From Dacryopinax spathularia (lineage: Eukaryota; Basidiomycota; Dacrymycetes; Dacrymycetales; Dacrymycetaceae), in assembly GCA_037974965.1 (NCBI GenBank), contig JBBPFI010000006.1, positions 682,001-746,000 on the forward strand: 64,000 bases of DNA, read 5' to 3'. The stretch's first letter is position 1, and each line of letters begins with the position of its first letter. Positions 54,059 through 64,000 of this stretch are shown here, piece by piece. A program made the position numbers and the translations under genes. A model generated the notes under the pieces. The model was not told the DNA's origin. It made no database searches and worked only from the letters and a program-made list of their open reading frames with translations.

Positions 54059-55418
54059 ACACCAGGGTTCCTAGTGCATATCATTAAGACATAACGCGTC
54101 CCAATGGCAGATAAGGAACCCACAACCCGAATGGCATCCGAGGTTCTCAACTTCGGAGCGATGGCATCCGAGGGCTTCGCTCGCGAATTCGACGTCATGT
54201 TGCTTGCCCCGCTCTATTCGTTGCTTCTGAGGCATGTGATGAGGACCCCGGGAGCAATCAGATACCACAGCTGACACCCCAAGGATCTGGCTGGACACGC
54301 CACAGCATAGCGCCTTCCTCCTTCCTTCTCTCACGTCTCATCCTTCTGGATGTCCGGCCGCCCCACTCCGCCTCCTCAGCCGGGCGACGGCCGGTACTTC
54401 ATGACATAAATTGCCCGTGAATTGTCAACACGAAAGCTCGAGAACTTAGAAGCACAGTCATCGGGCGCTCACCGCTCTCCGCAGCGGTGGGTCAGCTGGT
54501 GCTCGCACGCCACAGAATGCTAAACTTGCTTGACTTCTTTCACTCGGGGTTCAGCTTATCTCGATCTGGCAGACTCATGGTCCATTCATTTCTCCCAGGC
54601 GCCACTATTCGATCGCTTGCTTTCGAACCAGCCGTCGGTCTCCACCCATCTTGGGGCCTCTTGCTGGACATGCGTCACGTGAATCAATGGCAGACCAAAA
54701 CCGATTGAGGTACAGAACACACCAGGACGGTACTTGCGCCGTTCGGCATGCCAAATGAACAAAGCCCGATGCAGGCACTTGTGGCACATTCCGATCGAGT
54801 CTGCACGACCAGCTGCCTTTGACGATCTTCGGCTTCTTGGTCTGCAGATCTCCACCTCTGGCTTCATTCGCAAGGCTGATGGCTAGAGATCGGCCGATCG
54901 TACTCCAAATGATCAACCACTGATCGCGAGACTCAGTGGGACTCGAACAAAATGAATCAATCTCTGTCAGAAGACGTTCGAAAAGCAGATGAGGAAGACT
55001 GGGGTTCTTTGATCAGACCGCGTGGTCTGGGTCTCGCGGGACTTTGACGATCGACTTTACCAGAACCGCGGTTCTCCGCATTTTGGTGTGGTTGCCAGGC
55101 GGGATCGGTTCTTCACTCGTTTGGATACACGACAGTTCACTTCCCCGCCGGTGCATACATCGCCTGATGTCATGCCGCCTTCCTCAATAAGAATCCTTAA
55201 CCACCGAATTGGCAACACTTGCGTCAGAAAACGTCACCCGACCAAGGCAACTTGACATCACGTCAACAACGAAGGAGCAACAACTTCTTCTCTCTCTCTT
55301 GGAGGGTCTCTGAAAGGTATATAAAGAATAGCTCGTCCGACGTCTTTGTCTCCCAACAACGTATCGATCCACGCACGCACAACTTTACCCAATCACACCA
55401 ACCAAACTATAATTCAAC
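54059..55418. other. Intergenic, 1.36 kb, upstream of the stress-protein gene
   Basis: No gene supported. An E-box-like GTCACGTGA lies near 54674-54682. It ends with the TATA box and leader of the KGG-repeat gene. Confidence 0.45.
55318..55325 (+). promoter_or_regulatory. TATA box of the KGG-repeat stress gene
   Basis: TATATAAA lies 101 bp before the start codon at 55419, followed by an AC-rich leader ending TCAACATGG. A strong TATA box fits an inducible stress gene. Confidence 0.65.
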
Positions 55419-55799
55419 ATGGTGCAAGGCGCTACTGAGACCGGCGAGAAATACAAGCCTTCGGAACACGGCGGCAGGAAGGAGGACGGTTCGCCCGACA
55501 AGCGCATGAACCCCGAGCACGGTACGTAGCACCTCTCCACCGCTTACTCGACCTATCTCTTACACATCTCTACAGGCTTCGGCGGTGACCGCGAGCGCGC
55601 ATCTGAGCTCGGCCGCAAGGGCGGTCAGACCCAGCCTGACGAGATCTACCACCCATCCGAGCACGGAGGCCTGAAAGAGGACGGCACGCCCGACAAGCGC
55701 ACGAGCTCCGAGCACGGTTTTGGTGCTGACCGTGAGCGCGCTTCTGAGCTGGGCAGGATCGGAGGTAGCAGGTCCGGTGGAGGGCAGTCTGACGAGTAG
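55419..55799 (+). CDS. Small hydrophilic KGG-repeat stress protein (Con-10/GsiB-like)
   Basis: Exons 55419-55521 and 55576-55799; 108 residues. It belongs to the hydrophilic, Gly/Glu-rich stress proteins that include Neurospora Con-10 and bacterial GsiB, induced in conidia or under desiccation and heat. It is built of two units of about 44 residues: KPSEHGGRKEDGSPDKR ... FGGDRERASELGRKGG and HPSEHGGLKEDGTPDKR ... FGADRERASELGRIGG. The 'SELGRKGG' signature is the family hallmark. There are no hydrophobic stretches, so it is probably disordered and cytosolic. The intron interrupts the first unit only, so the duplication was not of whole exons. It is preceded by a strong TATA box. Confidence 0.85.
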
Positions 55800-58692
55800 A
55801 GGGACGGTCTGAGAGAAGTGAAAGTGTCGAGATGAAGTCAATGTATCGATAGTACGTGAATACGAGAGAGTCGTTTCATAAACCATCGCTCCCATCCGAG
55901 CCATTTTCGTCGCCGTGCAGTTCGAGCGGCAGAAGAGCAAATCGCTCACCAAGCATTCGATTTCATAAGGCCGTTAGCGCCATGCAATGCACAGCTAAGC
56001 CCGCTACGGACGGACCCTTTCTTGCCTATGGCATTCCCAGCCTGAGGATACACAATGCTCCCTTCCTCTCCTGCATCATCTTCTCTCTATCACAACTCCC
56101 TGTGCGGCCCTTGTTCCTCTCCCAAACCAGTCTCTATCCAACGCAAACTCCATCCCGTCAAACACGCTCACCCTCAAGCCCTTGCTCTGTGGTAATGGAG
56201 CTAAGAAAAGCAAGAAAGCCCACAGGAGACGAACATCTAGCATAGGAGCTGAGCACCCTATCAAGCTGTCGTTCTGGCTCTGAAGGCAATGGTGTCACCT
56301 ACGAAGAAAGGGGAGAAGATGATGATGACTTGGACCTTCTTCCGCTTTCTAGCAAGCCAACACGTTGACGACAACCATCAGGTGTACAGATGAGAAACGG
56401 ACAGCTAGTGAAAGTTGGGCCCCTGAGGGGCACAATGAAGACGAAAGCGCCAGCATCTCCGATCGTCCAGCTTCATAGTGACCCTGGTGACACCAAGGAT
56501 GCGGACAGTGCAGTGAGGAGGCCAGCAACTGCAAAGAAACGAGAGCCGCCCAGCGTGCTGTCGGACATCTCAGAGAGAGATGGCAAGAAGCATGAAACAA
56601 CTATCGAGACACAACCTGGATCCAACAAAACAAAGACGGCAGCTAAGTAATGTAGCAATCTTCATTGATGTAAATAGCCCCTACACAAACAACTTATGCT
56701 CAAGATCATGGATATAATCATGCAATCATAATTGTAAAGGTGGAATCAACATTTAAAATATGAATTGTTAGGACAGAATAAAACAATATTTTTACCTAGA
56801 TATAGGGAATTATGGAAGGTATGCCAGACAAAGCCCGTTCAATACCCTCACACTCATAACCAGACCTCCTGTATCAGAGTGTGGTGATGAAAATTAGAAG
56901 AGGTTAACATGAAGACAAAGGTCAATGAATGGGGCTGTACAAGTCACAAACCACAGAAATTAATATAAAGCAAGTCAGATCAGAATGGGCGTGCACTTGC
57001 AAATTTATGTGGTTTTTGGTTTACCACTCACAAGGCCAAATTCTACTATGATGGCCTTGATATGCCATACAAGATACGACCTACCTACTTCAGTATCTCA
57101 GGTACCAACACACTACTCTTCACCTTGACAACAGCCATGGTGGATAAAATTCAGAGCTGGGTTTGCAAGCAACCCTTCATCAGCAAAGGACAACTGCATA
57201 ATCAACCATGCTATCATGCTTTCTTGAAGCATGCTTCCAAGGAAGGTATTCAGTATGGCTTCCATTGTGAAGCCATCTTGAACGGTTTGGTTTGCCAGGC
57301 TCTATGGCCCTCAGAGTGCTGCCCGGGTGAATGCACCCATAGGGATCAGCATTGCGCAATTTTTGCCCTGGCACAACAGCATGTAGAGCTTTGGGCGGCA
57401 TGTCAGGTATGTGTATTTCTTCTCAACATGGCTTTCATCATCATTGGGTATGCAGACAGCACCTTGTGTTGCGATCTGCTCCAAGAAACCATGTGCGACT
57501 TGCACATTCTCCATTGTGCATGGTCATCCTCCGGTGATGGCAATGAATGGGACCTATGGACTTGTGTTCCGCACACTACTGTTTGGTTTTACTGAACCGA
57601 AGGAGAGACTTTTTGCCTCTCTCCTCTTTCATACCTTGCTCACTCTCAAGAATGGCACTCAGACTCAGCTGAGTAGCCTAAGCTACTCCAAATATGGCCA
57701 TAGTCCAGTGCTCCCCGCAGCACCTCAGGTTTTTGCTGTCTGGAGTTTGTCTCTGCAAGGATGAAGGTGGATTCCATTTTTGTACATCACTACACAGTTT
57801 ATCTACCAATCCTTAAACATCCTCATGTGTTCTAAAATGTGCCTGTCTGGTGCCTGAGCACTGATGTCTAGCCTCAAGCCTGCTCATGCAGCGCACCAGA
57901 TCTTGGCAAGGCCCTCCGTGTCCCCAATCATTGCATCCACATCTACAACAAGCCCTGCACTATAGTGCATGCCTAAGTCCCATGTTACACATGTGACACA
58001 CACATGTCCAAGGTATGGGCAGCTGGTCACAAGTACGGCCAGAAAAAAGTCAGGACTTTGTGCTGAATGGAAGCAACACATTGCATTTGGCACTGTCATA
58101 TGAGGACCTACTGCATAGAACCCAGCTACTTAAATGAGGACAAAAGGGCCATGGCTTGTGCCATGGCATTACCCGCTACGGAAGCAGGTTTTCCGGCAGC
58201 ATGCGGCTTCCTTTTGTATGACCAACTGTCAACAGCTCGCAGACAACTACTGTTAACAAAGCATACCGGAACATGATGGCTGGAAAGAAGAGGAAGAGAG
58301 GTAAAAGGTGTGCACCATTGTTTTGTCCTATGGATTGTACTCACCTTTGTTTAGGATGAACCAGGGGAGAGCCACCAACAAGAACAGTTATAATGCAAAT
58401 TCGCAAGAGGCAAGTGTAAAATAATGGATCTGACCAGGATGGGACCAATGTGCTGCTCGGAGCAGGCAGGTACGGATATGCACAAACCATAGGAATTTTG
58501 ATTGGCAAAAAAGGTCTTCTACGGGGAAACCCCTACAGATAAGATCCATAGTGGGCATGTAGCGGGAATTAGTCAGTGGCAGTGCTGGAAGTTGTGCTCA
58601 CTGAAAAGGGTCCAACGGTCTGCCGCCCTTCAGCATCGATCACCTCCCAGAACTGCAGATTACCTTCTATACCCTAGATTTCATTGCTAAAA
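55800..58692. other. Gene-poor region, 2.9 kb, with an AT-rich right part
   Basis: 55800-56640 has the normal GC-rich character, with a possible open frame at 56390-56650 (charged, no family). From about 56640 to the DBP10 start the base composition changes sharply; see the separate entry for that block. Confidence 0.45.
56640..58680. mobile_element. CpG-poor, AT-rich block, probable remnant of a mobile element
   Basis: About 2 kb in which CpG is rare and TG/CA and AT-rich words dominate, in contrast to the CpG-rich flanks. This is what repeated C-to-T change at methylated CpG leaves behind in silenced repeats. Open frames are short and match nothing I know. I found no terminal repeats or target duplication, so the family cannot be named. 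The block ends only a few bases before the DBP10 start codon. It appears old and broken. Confidence 0.4.
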
Positions 58693-61676
58693 ATGGTCGA
58701 CCGGAAACGTCCTAGAGCATCTTCTCCAAAGTCCGCAGGGAGCGAGAGCGACGAGCCTGGTTGGATATCATTCAGCGATGAAGACGATGTAGACATCGCC
58801 GATTCTCTCGTCAAGTCCAAGCCCGCCGCTAAACGACAAAAAGTTTCACACCGAGCTGCGACGTCCAAGCGCGGGGATGAAGCAGAGAGCGACGACGATG
58901 CTGAAGAGGAAGATGAAGACCAGTTCATTGCGAATTTGATGGTCAAGCGGAACGTGAAGGCTGGTACGGAGGTTGTGAGGAGCTCGAAGACGAAGAAGGG
59001 CAATGTTGCGAAGGGCGCTGTGGGGGGAGGGAGCTTCCAGAGCATGGGTAAGCCATGTCCACTAACCCTCACTGTCTACGTGAAGCTCACGACGATTCAG
59101 GCCTGCACCCACAGCTGCTTCGTGCTCTCCTCATCAGAGGCTTTCAGCAGCCCACGCCTATCCAGCGGCTTGCGATCCCCGCTCTCCTCTCCACTCCTCC
59201 GCGCGACCTGGTCGGGATGGCCCGTACCGGTTCTGGCAAGACATTGGCGTACATGATACCCCTTCTCCAGCGCTTAGGAGGACGACATCAGACGACCTTT
59301 GGCGCTCGTGCGCTCGTGCTGATTCCTACGCGTGAACTCGCGCTGCAGGTCTTGAAGGTTGGGAAGGATTTGAGTAGGGGTTGGCATTCTGGCGATAAGG
59401 AGAGTGGGGAAGGAGATAAGGGCAGTATGGCGCTCAGGTGGGGCTTGGTTGTGGGTGGAGAGGGGATGGACGAGCAGTTCGAAATGATCACGAGCAATCC
59501 TGATGTGTGAGTCTTGGATTTCATGATGTGAGAAGAAATCGGTGCTAATGGTGGGCTGTAGCATCATTGCCACTCCGGGACGTTTGCTGCATCTGGTCGT
59601 TGAGATGAACCTTGACCTCAAGTCGATAAACTATGTCGTTTTCGACGAGGCGGACAGGTCAGCACCTACCTCTATCCCTCCAGGTGCATGCGCTGACACT
59701 TGCGCAGACTGTTCGAGCAAGGATTCGCAACCGCTCTACATGAAATCCTGCACCGACTTCCCACCAGCCGTCAGACCCTTCTCTTTTCCGCCACTCTCCC
59801 GAGCACACTCGTCGAGTTCACCAAGGCGGGCTTACAAGATCCCAAGTTCGTCCGTCTGGATGCGGACAGCAAGATCAGCACCGACCTCCGTCTAGCGTTC
59901 TTCCGAGTGAGACAAGCTGAGAAAGATGCGGCTCTGATGGCTCTACTGCGCGAAGTTATCCAAGTCCCCCTTGGCACGAACGAGGGGAAAGACGGCAAAG
60001 GCAAGACCGAGGGTGCACCTATCGCAGCACCTAAACAGACGCTCATCTTCGCCGCTACCAAGCATCATGTGGAGTACCTCTGCAACCTGCTCGAGGCAGC
60101 AGGCTATGCGGTTTCCCACATCTATGGTTCCCTCGACCAGGCTGCGCGTACACTGCAGATGGCTCGATTCAGGAAGGGAATCACCAACCTTCTGGTCGTG
60201 ACGGACGTCGCCGCGCGTGGTATCGACATTCCCGTCCTGGAGAACGTGATCAACTACGACTTCCCCGCGGGCTCGCGTGTCTTCGTACATCGTGTGGGCC
60301 GTACGGCCCGTGCAGGGCGGAAAGGCTGGGCATGGTCTTTGATCACCAATACCGATCTTCCGTATCTCCTGGATCTGCAGCTCTTCCTCGGCAGACCGCT
60401 CAAAGGGACCGCATCGGATGAAGGCGCATATACGACCTCTCTCGTGTACGGGACAGTTCCCCGCGACATCCTGGATGACGAGATCGAGAATATCAAACGA
60501 CTCGAGGCTGACAGACATGGTCATCTACCTGGCCTTCGGGAAATCATGCGTCGCGGGCATGGGATGTACGAGCGGACGAAGGCAAAGGCGAGCCACTCGA
60601 GCTATGAGCGCGCAAAGCAGCTTGTCAAGGCTGAGGGAGACGGGAAGATTCACCCTATCTTCGGACGGGCGGCTGAGCCGGAGGCTGGGAGTAGCAAGGC
60701 TGCGCTGTTGAAGGCGATCGAGTCCTTCAAGCCGCACGAGACGGTTTTCGAGATTGGCAGTCGGGGGAAGACGGTCGGCGCGACTGTTATGAAAGAACGG
60801 AGAACGGCGCTGTCGAAGGCTCAGAGAAGACTTCCCACTGCAGGATCATCGAAGGACGAAGGTCACGATAGTGACGATGGCGCGGACAACGTCGAGACAT
60901 TCGAAGAGGAAGAGGATGCGCCAGATCCTATCTTGGCAGGCCCCACCCAGGGCAAGTTCCAGGACCCCGAGTTCTATATGTCCCATTACCAGAAAGACGC
61001 GGTCGTTGACAAAGGGTATGTGCCCAATACACCAGTCCTGGACATCGCTGACCTCGCACATAGATATTCTCTACGAGATGGCGCTTCTTTCCTGGAACAA
61101 GCGAGGACCGCCACTTTCGATCTGACGAATGACGAGGCTTTGACAGGCCGTCAGCGTCACGGTTCGCAGCTCAACTGGGATCGGAAGAAGAAGAAGTTCG
61201 TCAAAGGGACCGGCGAAGGCGCTGATAACGTCAAGATACTCAAGACGGAAAGCGGCGCTCGCCTCCCAGCCACGTACCGTAGCGGCCGTTTCGATGAATG
61301 GAAGGCTAAGAACAAGTCGAGCCTGCCTCGCATTGGCGAAGCTGAGCCAGAAAATGCGCGTAGAGGAAGCTCTTCTGGTGGCAAGAAGTTCAAGCATCAG
61401 AAAGTTACAGAAGCGAAGCCTTTGGATCCCAAACATGTCAATTACGAGCGGAAGCTTCGGCAGATCCAGAAGAAGGAGGGTGGCGCCGAGACGTCCGAAT
61501 CGGCCACCGCGGGCAAGAAAGGCGGAAAGCCAAGCAAGAATCCTCGTTTCAAGGGCAAGCCAGTCGGCCGGGTCAAAAGCGAGCTCAAGACGGCCCAACA
61601 GATCCGGAAGGATCGCCAGGTCGCTGCGCGCAAGAAGGCAAGGAACGCAAGACCGAGCCGGAAGGGCAAGCATTAG
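58693..61676 (+). CDS. DBP10: DEAD-box RNA helicase DBP10 (DDX54)
   Basis: Exons 58693-59047, 59101-59506, 59562-59657, 59708-61676; 941 residues. Dbp10 is a nucleolar helicase for 60S ribosomal subunit assembly. The N-terminus is acidic. The Q motif GFQQPTPIQ is followed by motif I ARTGSGKT, Ia PTRELALQ, Ib [52 protein letters not shown] and [15 protein letters not shown]. The linker between Ia and Ib carries a low-complexity insert (residues about 215-245) typical of DBP10. The C-terminal DBP10CT region has [14 protein letters not shown] and [14 protein letters not shown], and the tail is Lys/Arg-rich for nucleolar targeting and RNA binding. Convergent with QTRT1; the stop codons are 33 bp apart, so the 3' ends must overlap. 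Confidence 0.95.
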
Positions 61677-61709
61677 CATTAGTATCGTTACATGCACTGT
61701 ACACTATCA

Positions 61710-63416
61710 TCATGATTTCGTCTGTTTTGGTATCCTATCTGAATATTCCCATTTGGCCCCTTTGCCCTCCACTATCTTCGGATTCTCGATGCCTTCTAGT
61801 ATGTCCACCCCGACACTGCGTAGGGCGTCTACGCACCATTTGGGATATGCAGCGTTGGCGAAATATCGTCGGAAGAAGTCCTTCAGGTACTGCGGAAAGC
61901 GCCCCTCTATGATCGCATCCCTGGCACCGCCCATAATGGCTGCCTGGAAGACAATATTGTGTTGCGTAATTGCTACAACAACCATGAGCGACGAGGAACG
62001 ATATCGAATGGATCGGCTTACCATGTGCAGCGACGGTTTCATGGGTAACAAGGTTGTGTAGAGCTGCTCTCGACATGCCGCAGGAGCAAGTGGGACAGGG
62101 ACATTCCTCGTCAATAGGGAAGAAGCTCTTTGCATGCCGGTCCAGTCTTAGATTCATCGGACCGTCTTTGGTGAGTGCAACGCCGAAACGTGCGGTTCGT
62201 CTGATTCTCGTCAGCGAGGCCTCTCGTTCTGCCAGAAGGAAGCGCGCACGTGGGGAACACACAATCAGCCATGTCAACACCGAGGGCCACGCATACAAGC
62301 AGGTCTGGCGAATGCATCAGTACACCGCAACGGGGTACATGGCGATTGCACACCTTCAGCAAAACCAATACCCATGCAGTACCGTGGTCGGTCCTCCGGA
62401 AGTTGCTCAGCACATAGCTTCACGCTATTGATGGGTCAGCACGCATGTTTGAATCAAAAGAATCGGCATACATCTTCCAGAAAACGTCCTTCTCCTCTCC
62501 TCCACTCAAGCCGCCTATGGCATACCCCGGTATATCCGGCTTCCTCTTGATCATTTCGTCGAGACATATCTGCCGGAGTTCGGGGTTCAAGCCGCCCTGG
62601 ATAATGGCAAAGAGGTTTTGCCGATCTGTTCGACCGCTGGCCTTGTGTGCAGCTATACACCGGTCTAACCATCGAATTGACCGCCACATTGCCTCTTCCA
62701 CGCGTGGTCCAGTTGTTAGAGAGTGGACTGGTGACAAGTCAGCCAATAACAAGAGGAGAGTGGAAGGCACGTACCCACGTCATCTAGCTGCATCATTATA
62801 TCGGCACCGATGGAATGCTACTGAATGTCCTCAGCATTCGCGTTAGGTTTTGCCATCAAGCCGGCGAACCTGTATCCGCATGGACTCCTCCGGCTACAAG
62901 CGAGATAAGTACAAGATCAGGATCTAGACGAAGAAACCTACAGTGAGCATAGTAGGTTTGCCATCGAAGGGGCTCGAAAACAGTACACCCTCCTCCGTCA
63001 CCTTGCTGAACGAGCTCAAGCTGACCATCTGAAAACCACCGCTATCCTGATTATGATATTAGGCGCTGACGGAGGGCATAGTGGGACCTCACTCACTGTT
63101 AATAGGTTCTTTCTCCATCCTTGGAATTTGTGCGCTCCTCCTGCTGCATCTAGCACTTTCGTCCCAGGTCGTAGATTTAGGTGATATGTGTTGTTCAGCA
63201 TCAACGTCACGCCCAGAGCTTCTACTTGTTGGGCGGTAAGCCCTTTGAGAGCCGCTTGCGTAGCGACAGGCATGAATGTGGGCAGAAAGGTGGTGCCATC
63301 TGGACTCTCATAAGCCTACGCAGGCCGCGAAGTAGGAATTGTGACTTACGGGCCATTGTCATGCTACTGACTCGAGCGCGTGTCGTGTGACACTTCGCTA
63401 TGATCTCGAACTCCAT
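61710..63416 (-). CDS. QTRT1: Queuine tRNA-ribosyltransferase catalytic subunit
   Basis: Ten exons: complement(61710..61972, 62022..62200, 62250..62304, 62354..62424, 62472..62727, 62775..62817, 62870..62893, 62942..63046, 63097..63299, 63350..63416), 421 residues, all in phase. It swaps guanine-34 of tRNA His, Asn, Asp and Tyr for queuine, as a dimer with QTRT2. Motifs: [44 protein letters not shown] (catalytic Asp), [65 protein letters not shown] (second Asp) and the zinc site CPCPTC with a distal His. One exon is only 24 nt (PEESMRIQ). It starts with [16 protein letters not shown], without a presequence; queuine must be salvaged, since eukaryotes do not make it. The start codon is 255 bp from that of the divergent tyrosyl-tRNA synthetase. 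Confidence 0.95.
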
Positions 63417-63671
63417 TGATGGAAGCCTCGCGATGCCTGGCTTGCTTGCCGAGGCTACTTTAAAGGCTAACGCCGCTATGGTTGGCGATTAAAAGCGAGA
63501 TAGCGGCTGGTGTCCGGTTAACGAGGAGGTTCGCTGGCTCCTCCTGCCAGTTTCCCAACTTTTTCTGGACCCTATCGACAATGTCAGAGGCGAAACAAGC
63601 GCCCATAATTTCCCTCTGCCTTCAACGCGACACCCTCTGATCACTCGCCGACATACGTCTACCTCTCGTCT

Positions 63672-64000
63672 ATGTTGGCTTTCCGGCCACTATTCAATGG
63701 TCGAATTATAAGCCGGGCCCGTTTCGTCAGTGGGCGGAGGTTCGCCTCCAACCAAGCCAATGTCCTCGATGTTCTGTCTGCTCGTGGACTGGTGCACGAC
63801 AAGACCAAGTGAGCATGACCATGAGACGTCCCTCCTGCATCGACTGAAGATTGCGTGTAGCGGTCTGTCGCCTGAGCTTCTTGCAAAGCCGTCAACGGTC
63901 TACTTGGGTGTAGACCCATCTGCAGATTCCCTTCATGTGGGAAATCTGCTAGCCCTGGTGACGCTGCTGCATTTCCATATTCGAGGGCACCAGGTCATCG
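63672..64000 (+). CDS. MSY1: Mitochondrial tyrosyl-tRNA synthetase, 5' part
   Basis: Exon 1 63672-63808, exon 2 from 63861 to beyond the right edge. The N-terminus is a mitochondrial presequence ([20 protein letters not shown], basic and without acids). Then come [16 protein letters not shown], typical of the bacterial-type enzyme, and [20 protein letters not shown], whose HVGN is the class I 'HIGH' signature that binds ATP; the following [12 protein letters not shown] also fits. The enzyme charges mitochondrial tRNA-Tyr. About 90 residues are visible; the KMSKS loop and the tRNA-binding C-terminus lie outside. Confidence 0.92.

Noticed and set aside
56390-56650. 86-codon frame, charged, ending KTKTAAK
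   Set aside because: No domain and no supported upstream exon; may be part of a decayed element.
57062-57595. 177-codon frame in the AT-rich block, rich in Cys, His and Trp
   Set aside because: Composition fits CpG-depleted DNA read by chance; no catalytic or zinc-finger spacing that I recognise.

Overview
This is nuclear DNA of a basidiomycete fungus, probably an Agaricomycotina. The genes are densely packed and GC-rich. They are cut by many short introns of about 45-60 nt with GTRNGY-type donors and YAG acceptors. The protein repertoire (KGG-repeat stress protein, MARVEL protein, F-box proteins, 2OG oxygenases, GPI10, TEN1-like) is fungal. I could not fix the class or genus. All exon models were built by hand: splice sites were chosen so that the frame stays open and family motifs stay intact. 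Nearly all models close exactly in frame.

Layout. 1-2390 (-): large OB-fold protein resembling the shelterin subunit TPP1/Tpz1, cut by the left edge. 2804-4968 (+): divergent 6-phosphogluconate dehydrogenase. 5112-6140 (-): dienelactone hydrolase. 7126-8968 (+): FHA-domain protein. 9413-10474 (+): methyltransferase. 11535-12983 (+): 2OG-Fe(II) oxygenase, preceded by a tandem promoter repeat. 13473-14539 (+): BAX-inhibitor/TMBIM protein. 14969-16527 (+): quinone oxidoreductase. 16612-17211 (-) and 17553-21284 (+): the coactivators SUB1 (PC4) and SND1 (p100/Tudor-SN), divergent from each other. 24183-25566 (-): HSF-type DNA-binding protein. 26813-27767 (-): small OB-fold protein resembling TEN1 of the CST complex. 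30494-32605 (-): GPI10 mannosyltransferase. 33270-35354 (+): Pro/His-rich membrane protein. 35601-36690 (-): MARVEL protein. 38613-40673 (+): single-pass membrane protein.

The right half is more accessory. It has two more 2OG oxygenase genes (41132-42560 and 43548-44923, both -), the second decayed; an SDR protein without the catalytic lysine (45692-46732, +); two tandem F-box paralogues (47303-48913 and 49529-51277, +); and a mitochondrial hemerythrin-like protein (51597-52496, -). A short CACTA-type DNA transposon with an intact 3-bp target duplication follows (53405-54058). Then come a KGG-repeat stress protein (55419-55799, +) and a CpG-poor, AT-rich block of about 2 kb that looks like an old mobile insertion. 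The window ends with housekeeping genes: DBP10 helicase (58693-61676, +), queuine tRNA-ribosyltransferase QTRT1 (61710-63416, -) and the start of mitochondrial tyrosyl-tRNA synthetase (63672 onward, +).

Functional themes: two telomere end-protection OB-fold candidates; a coactivator pair sharing one intergenic region; a tRNA pair (Q34 modification and tyrosine charging) sharing another; and a 2OG oxygenase family with identical gene architecture at three loci. A 9-mer, GCGCATATA, occurs 11 times on the two strands, six of them in introns, far above chance.
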